A stretch of DNA of 64,000 bases from JBIOHP01 sp044449065 (GTDB lineage Bacteria > Bacteroidota > Ignavibacteria > UBA10030 > SZUA-254), in contig JBIOHP010000004.1 in NCBI GenBank assembly GCA_044449065.1, positions 62,001 through 126,000 on the forward strand, read 5' to 3'. The notes beneath the pieces are model-generated. The model saw nothing but the letters and a program-made list of their open reading frames with translations. It made no database searches and was not told where the DNA came from. Below, piece by piece: positions 35,196-43,437 of this stretch (position 1 is the first letter of the stretch; the number at the start of each line of letters is the position of its first letter). The position numbers and the translations under genes were made by a program.

Positions 35196-36773
35196 TTAAG
35201 AGTTCTTTGAAGCATGCCATTTCCTTCTGTCCCTCAATTCTTCAAAAGCTAATTTTGTTTCAGAATAAAGATGGTCTGAAACGCCAAGTTCATTATTGAC
35301 TATCTCAGTGGCTAGTTCAACAGCCATCAAGTTCTTATTTCTCGATAACAAATCAGAAAGCATTTTATATTTTGATTCTGGAAAATGCTTGTTGATGTTT
35401 CTCACAATCGAATTCATTAGAGAACTGGGTTCAATTTTCAACACTCCCGAACCATAAATTTTTGAGTACGCTTCAAGTGACAATTGTCCTTGAATTGAAA
35501 GCAGAGAAACTTGAATCCATTTTACCTCATCCTCGTTCAGATTTTTGAAATTAATGCGATGGATTGAATTTGTGCATTGATACTCACCGTTGTTGATCAT
35601 AACGAATGGAATGTCGGAAGTTCTATAGCAAATAAAAGCATCCGGAATTTTCCCAATTTTAACGCGATACCAGGGACTTCTATTCTGAGAATGGGCTCGA
35701 AGATGATAGCCCTTATTTTCGCCAAATTTTAAATAGTCGCTATATTTTTGTTCGTTTTCCCTTGAAAACTGCACCAATCTGTTCCCAAGCATTTCACCGT
35801 TTAAGGAAAGAGTCCGCAAATCACTCTTTTTAGTTAATATAGGAATTGAGTCTGATCGTTCAATACCGAGACGGTCCATTGAGCTCATATCCAATACAAA
35901 AAAACTATTTGCTCCCGTAACTACACCAATACTTACACTCCCGAATTCTTTGAATCGGCGGAACCCATGATTGTCGATATACTTATTAATTATCGCCTCT
36001 ATGTCGGTCGATTTGTTTGAGCTACTCAATACTTTTTTAGCGCTCCATCGTTCGATTGAAATATTTTGGAATATAGGTTCTGATTCTATTTCCCGTGTAA
36101 AGGCAATTTCAATTTTGGACTTTTGGCTACCATAATTATGTAACCACAATAAGATGACCCGCTCTTGAGCGGAATCAAAGAATTTTTTTCCTAATATCTG
36201 AACTCTTATTTTTTCAAATCTTTCAGCAAGCCAGTTCCTTACGTCTATTGCATAATCAGCTTGGAGAAACGACCAGGGAAGAATTGCGCCAAGAGATCCA
36301 CCTTTTTGAAGGTGAAATATTGATTTAATAAGAAAATGAACCCAAAGATCTGCTGGCCGAAGGGTTTTGATAACACTTTTAGACCAATTGTGATACTCGA
36401 TTCGTTTTGTTTTGCTTATCCTATGGTATCTTACAAACGGTGGGTTGGTAACAATAACATCGAATAACTCCTGTGATTCTAATTTCAGAAAATCGGATTT
36501 GATGAACTTTATTTGTGATAAAGCAACTTTATTTTTGGGAATTACTCTGTCGCATCCATACAATTGAATCTTATCATTTCCACCTAACAATTCAACAAAG
36601 GTATGTTTTGCCGCCAGTAATAATGCGACCTCACCACAGGATGGGTCGAATACTTTAATATCTGAAATACGAACAAGATCCTTCGCTAAATATTGAGCTA
36701 GATCGAAAGGTGTGTAAAATACCCCATTAATTTTATTCCTTCGAAATTCTTTAGCCCCCATAACAAAAATCAT
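35196..36773 (-). CDS. N6-adenine DNA methylase, Eco57I/TaqI-like, no nuclease domain
   Basis: 525 residues. Motif X/I region: NGVFYTPFDLAQYLA then FDPSCGEVALL (about 42-52, SAM site), and the catalytic motif IV NPPF (110-113) in VTNPPFVRYHRI. The rest matches Eco57I-type methylases up to a target-recognition region (about 260-420) and a helical end. At 525 residues it lacks the N-terminal PD-(D/E)XK nuclease of type IIG enzymes. Start ATG 36773 overlaps the preceding gene by 23 bases; ATG 36761 is an alternative. Last gene of the four-gene operon with the ATPase-kinase. Could act as a modification or DNA-sensing component. Confidence 0.8.
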   Translation of the reverse strand: MIFVMGAKEFRRNKINGVFYTPFDLAQYLAKDLVRISDIKVFDPSCGEVALLLAAKHTFVELLGGNDKIQLYGCDRVIPKNKVALSQIKFIKSDFLKLESQELFDVIVTNPPFVRYHRISKTKRIEYHNWSKSVIKTLRPADLWVHFLIKSIFHLQKGGSLGAILPWSFLQADYAIDVRNWLAERFEKIRVQILGKKFFDSAQERVILLWLHNYGSQKSKIEIAFTREIESEPIFQNISIERWSAKKVLSSSNKSTDIEAIINKYIDNHGFRRFKEFGSVSIGVVTGANSFFVLDMSSMDRLGIERSDSIPILTKKSDLRTLSLNGEMLGNRLVQFSRENEQKYSDYLKFGENKGYHLRAHSQNRSPWYRVKIGKIPDAFICYRTSDIPFVMINNGEYQCTNSIHRINFKNLNEDEVKWIQVSLLSIQGQLSLEAYSKIYGSGVLKIEPSSLMNSIVRNINKHFPESKYKMLSDLLSRNKNLMAVELATEIVNNELGVSDHLYSETKLAFEELRDRRKWHASKNS

Positions 36774-37431
36774 TTGTAAAGAGATGGTCGTTTTTTTTAT
36801 TCACCAGATAATTGTGACATGCCGCAATATAGGGGGCAATGAATTTCATTTCATCTCTTCGAACTACGTTGTTTCTCCACTCAGACAACTGAATTATTTT
36901 TTTGTTGTTTTCATCAGGAAATTCGATAAAGATCATATTGATGAGCAGACCGAGGGTCATTGGAAAATAAGATATTCGAGGTTCTGATAAACCGCAATCA
37001 AGATGCTTGTACTCAAGATCTAAAGCCAGTAGCCGTCGTGATAATTCTCCGGCATATTGCAATTGAAAAACAGGCTGACGCGATCTTTGTGTGTTTGTCG
37101 GTAGCGCATAATCAAAATGAAATTTACGAGACAGTCGACCATTTATCGCCACGGCAAAATAATATGTCTGGGCAGTAAAGTGAGAGTCGTTGTATAAAGA
37201 GCGGGCTCCGATATAAGCCGTTCCCTCATTTTGATTCGCGAAAATTTTGAATTCAGATTCAAATTCAAACGGTAGAGTAGATTTAGAGAGAGCGAGGTAA
37301 GTGTCGTTGGCATTATTGCTCAATATTGGAAAGCGCTTTTTAATGTTGACGTTGGCTCGCAAAAAACCCAACGTCATTAACTCATGCTTCCTTAATAGGC
37401 GTTCATCTTTAAGCCAGCCATTAATCATCAA
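36751..37431 (-). CDS. Unknown protein of the methylase/kinase operon
   Basis: 226 residues, no recognised domain, no membrane helix. It contains an ISYFPMTLGLLINMIFIEF segment (about 155-173) and an FHFDYALPTNTQRSRQPVFQLQYAGE segment (about 105-130) whose charge and aromatic pattern look like a conserved core. It overlaps the receiver gene by 4 bases (ATGA type at 37428-37431) and the methylase by 23 bases, so it is translationally coupled to both. It may be the specificity or effector protein of the operon, but nothing in the sequence proves that. Confidence 0.65.
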   Translation of the reverse strand: MMINGWLKDERLLRKHELMTLGFLRANVNIKKRFPILSNNANDTYLALSKSTLPFEFESEFKIFANQNEGTAYIGARSLYNDSHFTAQTYYFAVAINGRLSRKFHFDYALPTNTQRSRQPVFQLQYAGELSRRLLALDLEYKHLDCGLSEPRISYFPMTLGLLINMIFIEFPDENNKKIIQLSEWRNNVVRRDEMKFIAPYIAACHNYLVNKKNDHLFTNDFCYGG

Positions 37432-38417
37432 TCACTTTCCTTCATCATTCGAATCTCTTCAAAAAACAGACTATTTTCAAACCTTGGGTGAGGAATTGAG
37501 CACCGAAGATGAAGTTGAGCGGGGGTTAGGGCTGTTGCATCGGTAAAACCGACTATTTCGGGTAAATCCTCTCCACAGAAGTAGCAAGAACTATGATCTC
37601 TTATTGTAATATCCGATAATTTTCTTCCCAGCAATGCAATATCTTCGAGTTTTACAGGAACAGTTTTCTTTATAACAACTTGTCTCAATCTTGACTGCCA
37701 CCATCTATCTTCACCGATATCGGCGAAAATCCCAGAATATTTGGCATCTTTGATTTGCGTTTCAATCTTAACGAGACTTTCAAATTTCAATCCCAATAAT
37801 GTTGCAGTCCACAACCTATCATAAATAAAGCCTGGGTGACCCAAAAACGAAAACCTAATCCACCGAGAAAGAGTCGAGTATAGATATTTAGTTCCAAGAT
37901 TGGACTTAATCTCAACGGGAATAATTGAGCTTATTTTTTCAACATCTTCAATCGGAGGGAGCAACAGACTTAGCAGGCCTTTGATTGTTCTGATTCTTCT
38001 TTTGTTCAACGAAATAAATCCATTAACGATGCTCCTTACGGTTTCTATATGTTTCGAAAAATCATCCAACGGAAAGAGATCTTCATATATTATTTTTTGT
38101 CTGTAATTAACATTGCCTATCTCTTGGCCAGTCACACCGATAATAGGAACACACGGGTTTTTTTCCAGAATGATTTCTGCAATCGTTGAGCCTTTTGATA
38201 TTCCAATATCTGTCTGGCCCCTCATGTTGTTCAGAACATGGTCAATGATAATCACGACAGGTCTATTGGGAGGTAAAACCTTCTTGAGAAATACCGATAA
38301 GTCGAGTTCTTTAGCATCTATGAAACGAATGTCGTATTTCAGCACCTTTTTGGTATTTTCTGCAATCTTCTTTCTTTTAGGATCATCATCTATCCAAAAT
38401 CCGATTTTTTTACTCAT
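37428..38417 (-). CDS. Response-regulator-like protein with degenerate receiver and C-terminal Cys/His cluster
   Basis: 329 residues. The N-terminal 130 residues resemble a receiver: acidic triad DDD (10-12), candidate phospho-acceptor Asp59 in VVIIIDHVL, and Thr96 in IIGVTGQE. The conserved Lys after strand 5 is not apparent (LFPLDDFSK region), so it is degenerate or atypical. The last part carries CYFC about 276-279 and HLRC about 300, a Cys-x2-Cys...His-x2-Cys cluster that probably binds zinc. No DNA-binding output domain of a usual type is seen. It overlaps the kinase gene by 4 bases and the following gene by 4 bases. Likely partner of the histidine kinase. Confidence 0.65.
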   Translation of the reverse strand: MSKKIGFWIDDDPKRKKIAENTKKVLKYDIRFIDAKELDLSVFLKKVLPPNRPVVIIIDHVLNNMRGQTDIGISKGSTIAEIILEKNPCVPIIGVTGQEIGNVNYRQKIIYEDLFPLDDFSKHIETVRSIVNGFISLNKRRIRTIKGLLSLLLPPIEDVEKISSIIPVEIKSNLGTKYLYSTLSRWIRFSFLGHPGFIYDRLWTATLLGLKFESLVKIETQIKDAKYSGIFADIGEDRWWQSRLRQVVIKKTVPVKLEDIALLGRKLSDITIRDHSSCYFCGEDLPEIVGFTDATALTPAQLHLRCSIPHPRFENSLFFEEIRMMKESD

Positions 38418-40657
38418 GGTATTACAATCTCCAGTTCCGTTTTCCAGCCACCACTAGGTTTTTTAAATCTAATGGAACCTTTTTTCGTATCTATAATTTC
38501 TCTTACAATCCCCAGTCCCAACCCACTGCCCGTTCCTAATATATATTTGTCTTCAGGATTAAGAAATTTATTCAACTTTCTATATAATTTACCTCTAGGA
38601 TCCGATATGAACGGTAAGAAGACTTCATCAAACAATCCTTCATCTAATCCAATCCCCCGATCCAAAAAGATAATTTTCGTTTGACCATCTACATGCTGTG
38701 CCGTAACCTTTATCTTTCTTGAGTCTGTTCCTGCCGCAATAACAGATTTTATGGAATTTGATAGGATATTAAGGATAATGGCAAACAGCTCCGCTTCCAT
38801 TATATTTTTCACCTTTATCGAATTGGGAACATCATCGATATCAATATCAATATCGTATTTGTCTCTAATAAGTTTATATACATCCTTTGCTCGCTCTAAT
38901 CGCTCTTTGAGTGCCAATGTCTCGGGTTTATCATTTCGACTGTCTGTGCTTATTAAGGACGTTAACTTTAAAAGATCGGAAAATCGTTTTTTCGTTTCCA
39001 TTAAATTTTCACGGATGATTTGAACCACGCCCGCATTTTTTTTATCAAGGAGTTTTGCCAAATTAGCCAGCGAAACGGTATCGCTATCTAAAGAACCAAT
39101 CAATGATTTAACTTCATGAGAAAAAATTAATAAGAGAGATGAAGTTGAAGCGATTAATCGTAGGTGCCTGAGTTCCTCCTTATTCGACTTGTCGTGTTTC
39201 AGTATCGCGTCAGTTGCTTTCGCAACAGATTTCTTTAATTCAATTCTTTGCGAGGTCGGGAGAATGCTCGATATGTTCTTAACTTCCTTATCAATATAAT
39301 CTACAGCGTTTTCGATAAGGTCTGTTGAATCAATCTTTTTTTGGAGAACATCTTCGAGGTATTCCCGTGCCACTTCGGAATCCTCTTTTGCTCTTTTTCT
39401 TAAATAATAATCGCGATATATTGTTGCCCAGTCAATTCCATATCTCACAAATTCCTTTAGTTTGGATGTGGGGCTAGAATCCAAAAATCCCTCTCTATTG
39501 GCCTTCATTTCAAATCCATTCGCTCGTGCATCAATTTCAACCGAACCGACATGGTTTCGCATTGAAACCAATGATAAAAGAACTCTTTTGGGATCTATGC
39601 CTTTTAATTTTTCAGCGAAAGAAACTAATTGATTGTTTTCGGGTTGTTGTCTTCTGAGTCCTCGGTCATGATCGATTTCAAGCCAATCATCATCTCCAAA
39701 GGGGTAAACCCGAAATCCTTTGAATCGAATTTGGACTCCTCCCCACATGGGAAGTATCTCGTCTCTCAAGGTCCCCAAAGATAGAATGGTGGGATCTCTA
39801 AGTTGTTGTCGCCGGTCAACAATTATTCCAATTTTAAAGGAAACACCTTTCAATTCCGGATATTTTACGTGGCTCGTTATTGTTTTTTCACCGATCCCCA
39901 GAGCATTTAAACTATACACGGCATTATGATTATTGTCAATTTCTCCGGACAGAGTCCCCCATCCAGCGTTTATCAATCTATCTCGTAAATCAATGGTATC
40001 TTCATCACCCGATGGTGAGCCTTCAAGCTTAATGTTGAAGCCGGGATCTTCAACAAATCCTTTTCTTTTGGTCCCCCTATTTCCAACCAAAACAGCTAGC
40101 TCCCTTTTTAATTTATTATAGCCATGCCCGCTCCATTCGTCTTTCTTGCTTTCACTGATGAATAAGGTTGTTCCAGTATGTGTTTCATTAACCGTACCTG
40201 ATTCAACGGGGCACTTTATTATAGTAACATCTAAGCCCGGTTTGAATTTGGTCCAAGGAAATGTGACTTTCGTTTTTTCAAATTTACTTTTATTATGTGC
40301 AATCGTTACCAACTCGAGATGAGAACCGAGGCGTCTACAACTGAATCGACCAATACCTTTTGATCCTGTTCTTGGTCTACCATATTTTTCAGAGGTATCA
40401 TTTTCATCCTTGTTTGTGGTTGCTATTCGCATCCAATAATCGCGAACATTATCAAGAGTCATCCCCACACCATTGTCAATGATGAAGATGTCTGGTCCCT
40501 TACCCGTGTTTAACTTGAAACGTACGATTACTTCTGTTGCGTCGGCATCATATGCGTTTTTGACCAACTCTATAACAGCAAGGTGAACAGTTTCAACCAG
40601 CTTTTCACCCAGTTCAGTCAATAAAGCACTATCAACACTAAAATTCAGATCTTCCAT
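38414..40657 (-). CDS. Two-ATPase sensor kinase: Hsp90/MORC-like GHKL domain plus histidine kinase
   Basis: 747 residues, cytosolic (no membrane helix). The first GHKL ATPase is of Hsp90/MutL/MORC type: N-box ELVKNAYDADA (30-40), DNGVGM (61-66) and TGSKGIGRFS (97-106). The second half is a histidine kinase: the phospho-acceptor box FSHEVKSLIGS with His about 514, then N-box ILNILSNSIKSV (about 628), LDRGIGLDEG and GTGSGLGLGIVREI near the C-terminus. Having two GHKL ATPases in one polypeptide is unusual. First gene of a four-gene operon with a receiver-like protein, an unknown protein and a DNA methylase. The N-terminal ATPase could sense or clamp DNA, and the kinase relay the signal (inference). 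Confidence 0.8.
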   Translation of the reverse strand: MEDLNFSVDSALLTELGEKLVETVHLAVIELVKNAYDADATEVIVRFKLNTGKGPDIFIIDNGVGMTLDNVRDYWMRIATTNKDENDTSEKYGRPRTGSKGIGRFSCRRLGSHLELVTIAHNKSKFEKTKVTFPWTKFKPGLDVTIIKCPVESGTVNETHTGTTLFISESKKDEWSGHGYNKLKRELAVLVGNRGTKRKGFVEDPGFNIKLEGSPSGDEDTIDLRDRLINAGWGTLSGEIDNNHNAVYSLNALGIGEKTITSHVKYPELKGVSFKIGIIVDRRQQLRDPTILSLGTLRDEILPMWGGVQIRFKGFRVYPFGDDDWLEIDHDRGLRRQQPENNQLVSFAEKLKGIDPKRVLLSLVSMRNHVGSVEIDARANGFEMKANREGFLDSSPTSKLKEFVRYGIDWATIYRDYYLRKRAKEDSEVAREYLEDVLQKKIDSTDLIENAVDYIDKEVKNISSILPTSQRIELKKSVAKATDAILKHDKSNKEELRHLRLIASTSSLLLIFSHEVKSLIGSLDSDTVSLANLAKLLDKKNAGVVQIIRENLMETKKRFSDLLKLTSLISTDSRNDKPETLALKERLERAKDVYKLIRDKYDIDIDIDDVPNSIKVKNIMEAELFAIILNILSNSIKSVIAAGTDSRKIKVTAQHVDGQTKIIFLDRGIGLDEGLFDEVFLPFISDPRGKLYRKLNKFLNPEDKYILGTGSGLGLGIVREIIDTKKGSIRFKKPSGGWKTELEIVIP

Positions 40658-40693
40658 CGATATGTACCAGAGGTAGAAATAGTTTAATCTTGA

Positions 40694-40722
40694 AATTTAT
40701 GATAATTTACTTGTTTTTCCAA
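40694..40722 (-). promoter_or_regulatory. Candidate promoter of the ATPase-kinase/methylase operon
   Basis: Minus strand TTGGAA (40722-40717), 17-base spacer, TAAATT (40699-40694), about 37 bases before the kinase start. No second promoter is apparent inside the overlapping genes. Confidence 0.4.
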
Positions 40723-40816
40723 AAAAGGAATATGCGAAGAGCTAAATTATTTCGTACTTTAGGGCATTAATTTAACCAAAACACGTTTCAGTCGTATCAT
40801 TACCAGCAGACCGCCA

Positions 40817-41422
40817 ATGACACAGATGAAAAAATTATCGGAACCGGAATTGAAGTACGCCGCAACGCAGGAGCTTATCAGGAAAAGCTGCGAGGGCGAT
40901 CTTGCCGCATTCCGGTCGCTCATGGAATCGCATCAACGGTACGCGTATGCCGTGGCGCTGCCGCTTCTGCGCGACGAGGAACGCGCCAGGGACGTCGTGC
41001 AGGAAGCGTTCATCCGGGTCTGGAATAATCTTAGGGGCTACCGCCCCGAGGTGAAATTCACAACGTGGCTGTATAAAATTGTGATTAATCTTTGTTACGA
41101 CAGCATGAAAATGGAAACACGCCGGAAAAATATTTTTAGCCGCATCGCCAACCTGTTTGAAGGGGGCGATCCTCCCGCGCATCGCAGCGTTCACGAGGAA
41201 GCTGAGAACGCCGATCTCTGCGGGCATATTCTTGCCGAAGCGAAGAAACTTCCCGCAAAAGAACGGCTTGTGTTTCATCTGCGCGATGTGGAGGATTTTT
41301 CCATTGAAGAAATAGCGGAGATGGCGGGAATATCCATCGCCTCGGTAAAAACCAATCTCTGCTACGCGCGGAAGAAAATCCGCGTTGCGGTAACACAATT
41401 GAAGGAAAGCGAACTCTTATGA
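40817..41422 (+). CDS. ECF-family RNA polymerase sigma factor
   Basis: 201 residues. Region 2: FRSLMESHQRYAYAVALPLLRDEERARDVVQEAFIRVWNNLRGY then KFTTWLYKIVINLCYD (about 29-93). Region 4: LPAKERLVFHLRDVEDFSIEEIAEMAGISIASVKTNLCYARKKI (about 146-190), a clear helix-turn-helix. No extra domain. The anti-sigma gene overlaps its stop by four bases (ATGA, 41419-41422), and a lipoprotein gene follows. GC content and codon use return to the housekeeping level here, in contrast with the operon upstream. Confidence 0.93.
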   Translation: MTQMKKLSEPELKYAATQELIRKSCEGDLAAFRSLMESHQRYAYAVALPLLRDEERARDVVQEAFIRVWNNLRGYRPEVKFTTWLYKIVINLCYDSMKMETRRKNIFSRIANLFEGGDPPAHRSVHEEAENADLCGHILAEAKKLPAKERLVFHLRDVEDFSIEEIAEMAGISIASVKTNLCYARKKIRVAVTQLKESELL

Positions 41423-42159
41423 ACGAATGCAAAAAAATCGAACCGTTATTGTTTCTTTACCGCGAGGGAGAAGTATCGTCGGATGAAAAATCGCGCGTGA
41501 ACGAACATCTCAAATCCTGCCGGTCGTGCAATACAATATTGCGCGAGCTGAAATCGATGGACGCCGCGCTTCAACCGGTGAGAAACACCGTTCCGGTCCT
41601 TTCAGACGATGCGGCGAGGGTTACCGATACGCTGAACATCATCACCGGTAAATCTGCCGGAAACATCTCCGGAAATAAGAAATTTTCAATTATCGATTTT
41701 CTCATTGGTTGGATGCAGCCCGCGTTGCGGTTTGCCGTGGCCGCAGGAATCGTCTTATTTATCATTCAACAATCGCGTGATGCGATGAAGATTACACACT
41801 TAGAAAACAACTTGCAGACCGACGGCAACACAGCAATGGCGGAAAATTCATTCATCCGTTCTGTCACCGTACAATTGCTCGATCTCTTGCCGTTGCAGCG
41901 GAGAACGTATGAACCGTTTTCATCTACCTTGAACACCGCCGGAATTGGGTCCGATCCGACAAAATTATTTGGCAACGATCTCCTCGCGCTGCTCCGGCAA
42001 AATGGCGCGTTGTTTGATGAATTTTCCAAGAAATATCCCAATCTCGCCAAAATAAACATCAACGACGGCATTGACGAACGGGAGAAAAAGATTCTTGAAA
42101 CCGAAGGCGTGGCATTTATGAAAGATTTTGAACAATTACTCAAGGAAGGAAAAAAGTAA
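41419..42159 (+). CDS. Anti-sigma factor with N-terminal zinc-finger (zf-HC2-like)
   Basis: 246 residues. The N-terminus carries the anti-sigma zinc finger: VNEHLKSCRSCN (about 27-38; His-x3-Cys-x2-Cys), and an early Cys4 may complete the site. A single hydrophobic segment (about 88-115, ending FAVAAGIVLFIIQQ) anchors it in the inner membrane. The C-terminal 130 residues are periplasmic and helical, with no recognised domain; these could sense envelope stress. Translationally coupled to the sigma factor. Confidence 0.85.
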   Translation: MNECKKIEPLLFLYREGEVSSDEKSRVNEHLKSCRSCNTILRELKSMDAALQPVRNTVPVLSDDAARVTDTLNIITGKSAGNISGNKKFSIIDFLIGWMQPALRFAVAAGIVLFIIQQSRDAMKITHLENNLQTDGNTAMAENSFIRSVTVQLLDLLPLQRRTYEPFSSTLNTAGIGSDPTKLFGNDLLALLRQNGALFDEFSKKYPNLAKININDGIDEREKKILETEGVAFMKDFEQLLKEGKK

Positions 42160-42160
42160 T

Positions 42161-43210
42161 ATGAAACGCTATGATATTCTATTTCTCGCATTCATTATTC
42201 CGGTATTGCTCATTCTACCCGGATGCCTCGACGAACAGGTGCGCACGATTGTTTCTGCGGACGGCTCGGTCGAGAGGATTTATTCGTTCCAGAATAACAC
42301 GCGAACCATACCGACGAACGCATTTCCCCGTCCCTCTGATGATTCATGGAGGGTAGAATGGAAAAAACCCAAAGCAACGGATTCCACGATTGTCTACACT
42401 GCGAGCAAGAAATTTCCGTCGGCTGAAGAGCTCAACAAAGAGTACGCCGACGCGAGGGATACGGGAAATGTGGGGATCGATGTTTCCATCAATAAACAAT
42501 TTGGATGGTTTTACACCTATCTCGATTACTCGGAAAAATACACGATGAGAAATCCCCTTCAACGCGTTCCGGTCACCGATTTCATGACAAAAGATGAGAT
42601 TGACCGCTACGTTCGCGGAGAAACGAGCGACACGTTGAATCATAAAGTTGATATGTGGGATTTACGGAATCTTTACGAGGCGTTCTACTCCGATTTGATC
42701 GCCGAAGCGGAACGGCGTAACGACCGGGAATTGGCGCCCGCTCTGTTAAAAGAGAAAAAGGAAGAATTGTTTACGAAGGTTATCGCTGCCGATTCCCTCG
42801 ATAGAGCCAACAAGAAAAAGGAAAAAGATTCGACTAAAAATAAGTTCGACGACATGAAAAATGTTATGAAGTTCTGCGCGGGGATCTACGGCACAAATGC
42901 CATCCTTAAGTATGATTCTTTTGCCCAAGCCGCATTGGAGAAAATTTACAATAAGCAGCACCCGGGCGGACATCCCGAAAACTGGCTGCCGTCTGTCCAG
43001 ATGCCGGGCATCTTGCTTGCGACCAACAGCTCAACCGTGGAAGGCAACAGCGCGTCCTGGAAATTCAACTCAAAGCAAATTCATGTTGGGGATTACGCGA
43101 TGACTGCCTCCTCGCGTGTCGCTAATATCTGGGCGTTTGTCGTTACGGGAATCGGCGCCTTGATGGTGGTGGCATTGGGATTTATCGGGATGGTGAGGAG
43201 AAAGAGATAA
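42161..43210 (+). CDS. Lipoprotein with extra C-terminal transmembrane helix, sigma-operon partner
   Basis: 349 residues from ATG 42161 (AAGGAAAAAAG before it); the upstream in-frame ATG at 42128 lies inside the anti-sigma gene. Signal peptide ends in a lipobox, ILPGC, about residue 20. The long middle is charged and beta/helical with no recognised domain. Residues 320-344 form a second hydrophobic helix (AFVVTGIGALMVVALGFIGM) followed by RRKR, so both ends would be in the membrane. Gene overlaps none but lies one base after the anti-sigma stop. Likely a component of the envelope-stress response controlled by the sigma factor. Confidence 0.75.
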   Translation: MKRYDILFLAFIIPVLLILPGCLDEQVRTIVSADGSVERIYSFQNNTRTIPTNAFPRPSDDSWRVEWKKPKATDSTIVYTASKKFPSAEELNKEYADARDTGNVGIDVSINKQFGWFYTYLDYSEKYTMRNPLQRVPVTDFMTKDEIDRYVRGETSDTLNHKVDMWDLRNLYEAFYSDLIAEAERRNDRELAPALLKEKKEELFTKVIAADSLDRANKKKEKDSTKNKFDDMKNVMKFCAGIYGTNAILKYDSFAQAALEKIYNKQHPGGHPENWLPSVQMPGILLATNSSTVEGNSASWKFNSKQIHVGDYAMTASSRVANIWAFVVTGIGALMVVALGFIGMVRRKR

Positions 43211-43310
43211 GGGGGTTAAAATGTTTTGGAAGAAAAAACCCGATCATTTTTCCAAAGTTGGTTGACAAAAAAATAAAAACAGGAAATCGGAAAGTGTTAA
43301 ACGAGATTTA

Positions 43311-43437
43311 GAGTCTGCGTGAAAACCCCGATTCATCGTTTAAACTAAATTCAAAATGTTGCAATTTGCAGCGATATAAGGAGATTGCTACGTCCCGTCA
43401 AAAAGAATGACGGGACTCTTAATGAATTTTCACACCG
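43311..43437. repeat. Composite palindromic element, family B payload, convergent position
   Basis: Arm 1 GAGTCTGCGTGAAAA (43311-43325) and arm 2 TTTTCACACC (43427-43436), which partly overlaps the stop end of the following minus-strand gene. Payload: GCGATATAAGGAGATTGCTACG then CCCGTC/GACGGG hairpin (about 43393-43416). Lies between two convergent genes, where a terminator would be expected. Confidence 0.55.

Noticed and set aside
35196..36773. Methylase read as a type IIG restriction enzyme
   Set aside because: No PD-(D/E)XK motif is seen in the 525 residues and the length is too short for a nuclease-methylase fusion.
35196..40657. Operon taken as Detocs or another described phosphorelay defence system
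   Set aside because: Detocs has a TPR-containing kinase and a receiver-phosphorylase effector; neither is seen. The methylase and N-terminal Hsp90-like ATPase are not part of it.
42128..42160. Start of the lipoprotein at 42128
   Set aside because: This would put an unusual extension before the signal peptide and overlap the anti-sigma gene by 32 bases; ATG 42161 has a good ribosome binding site.
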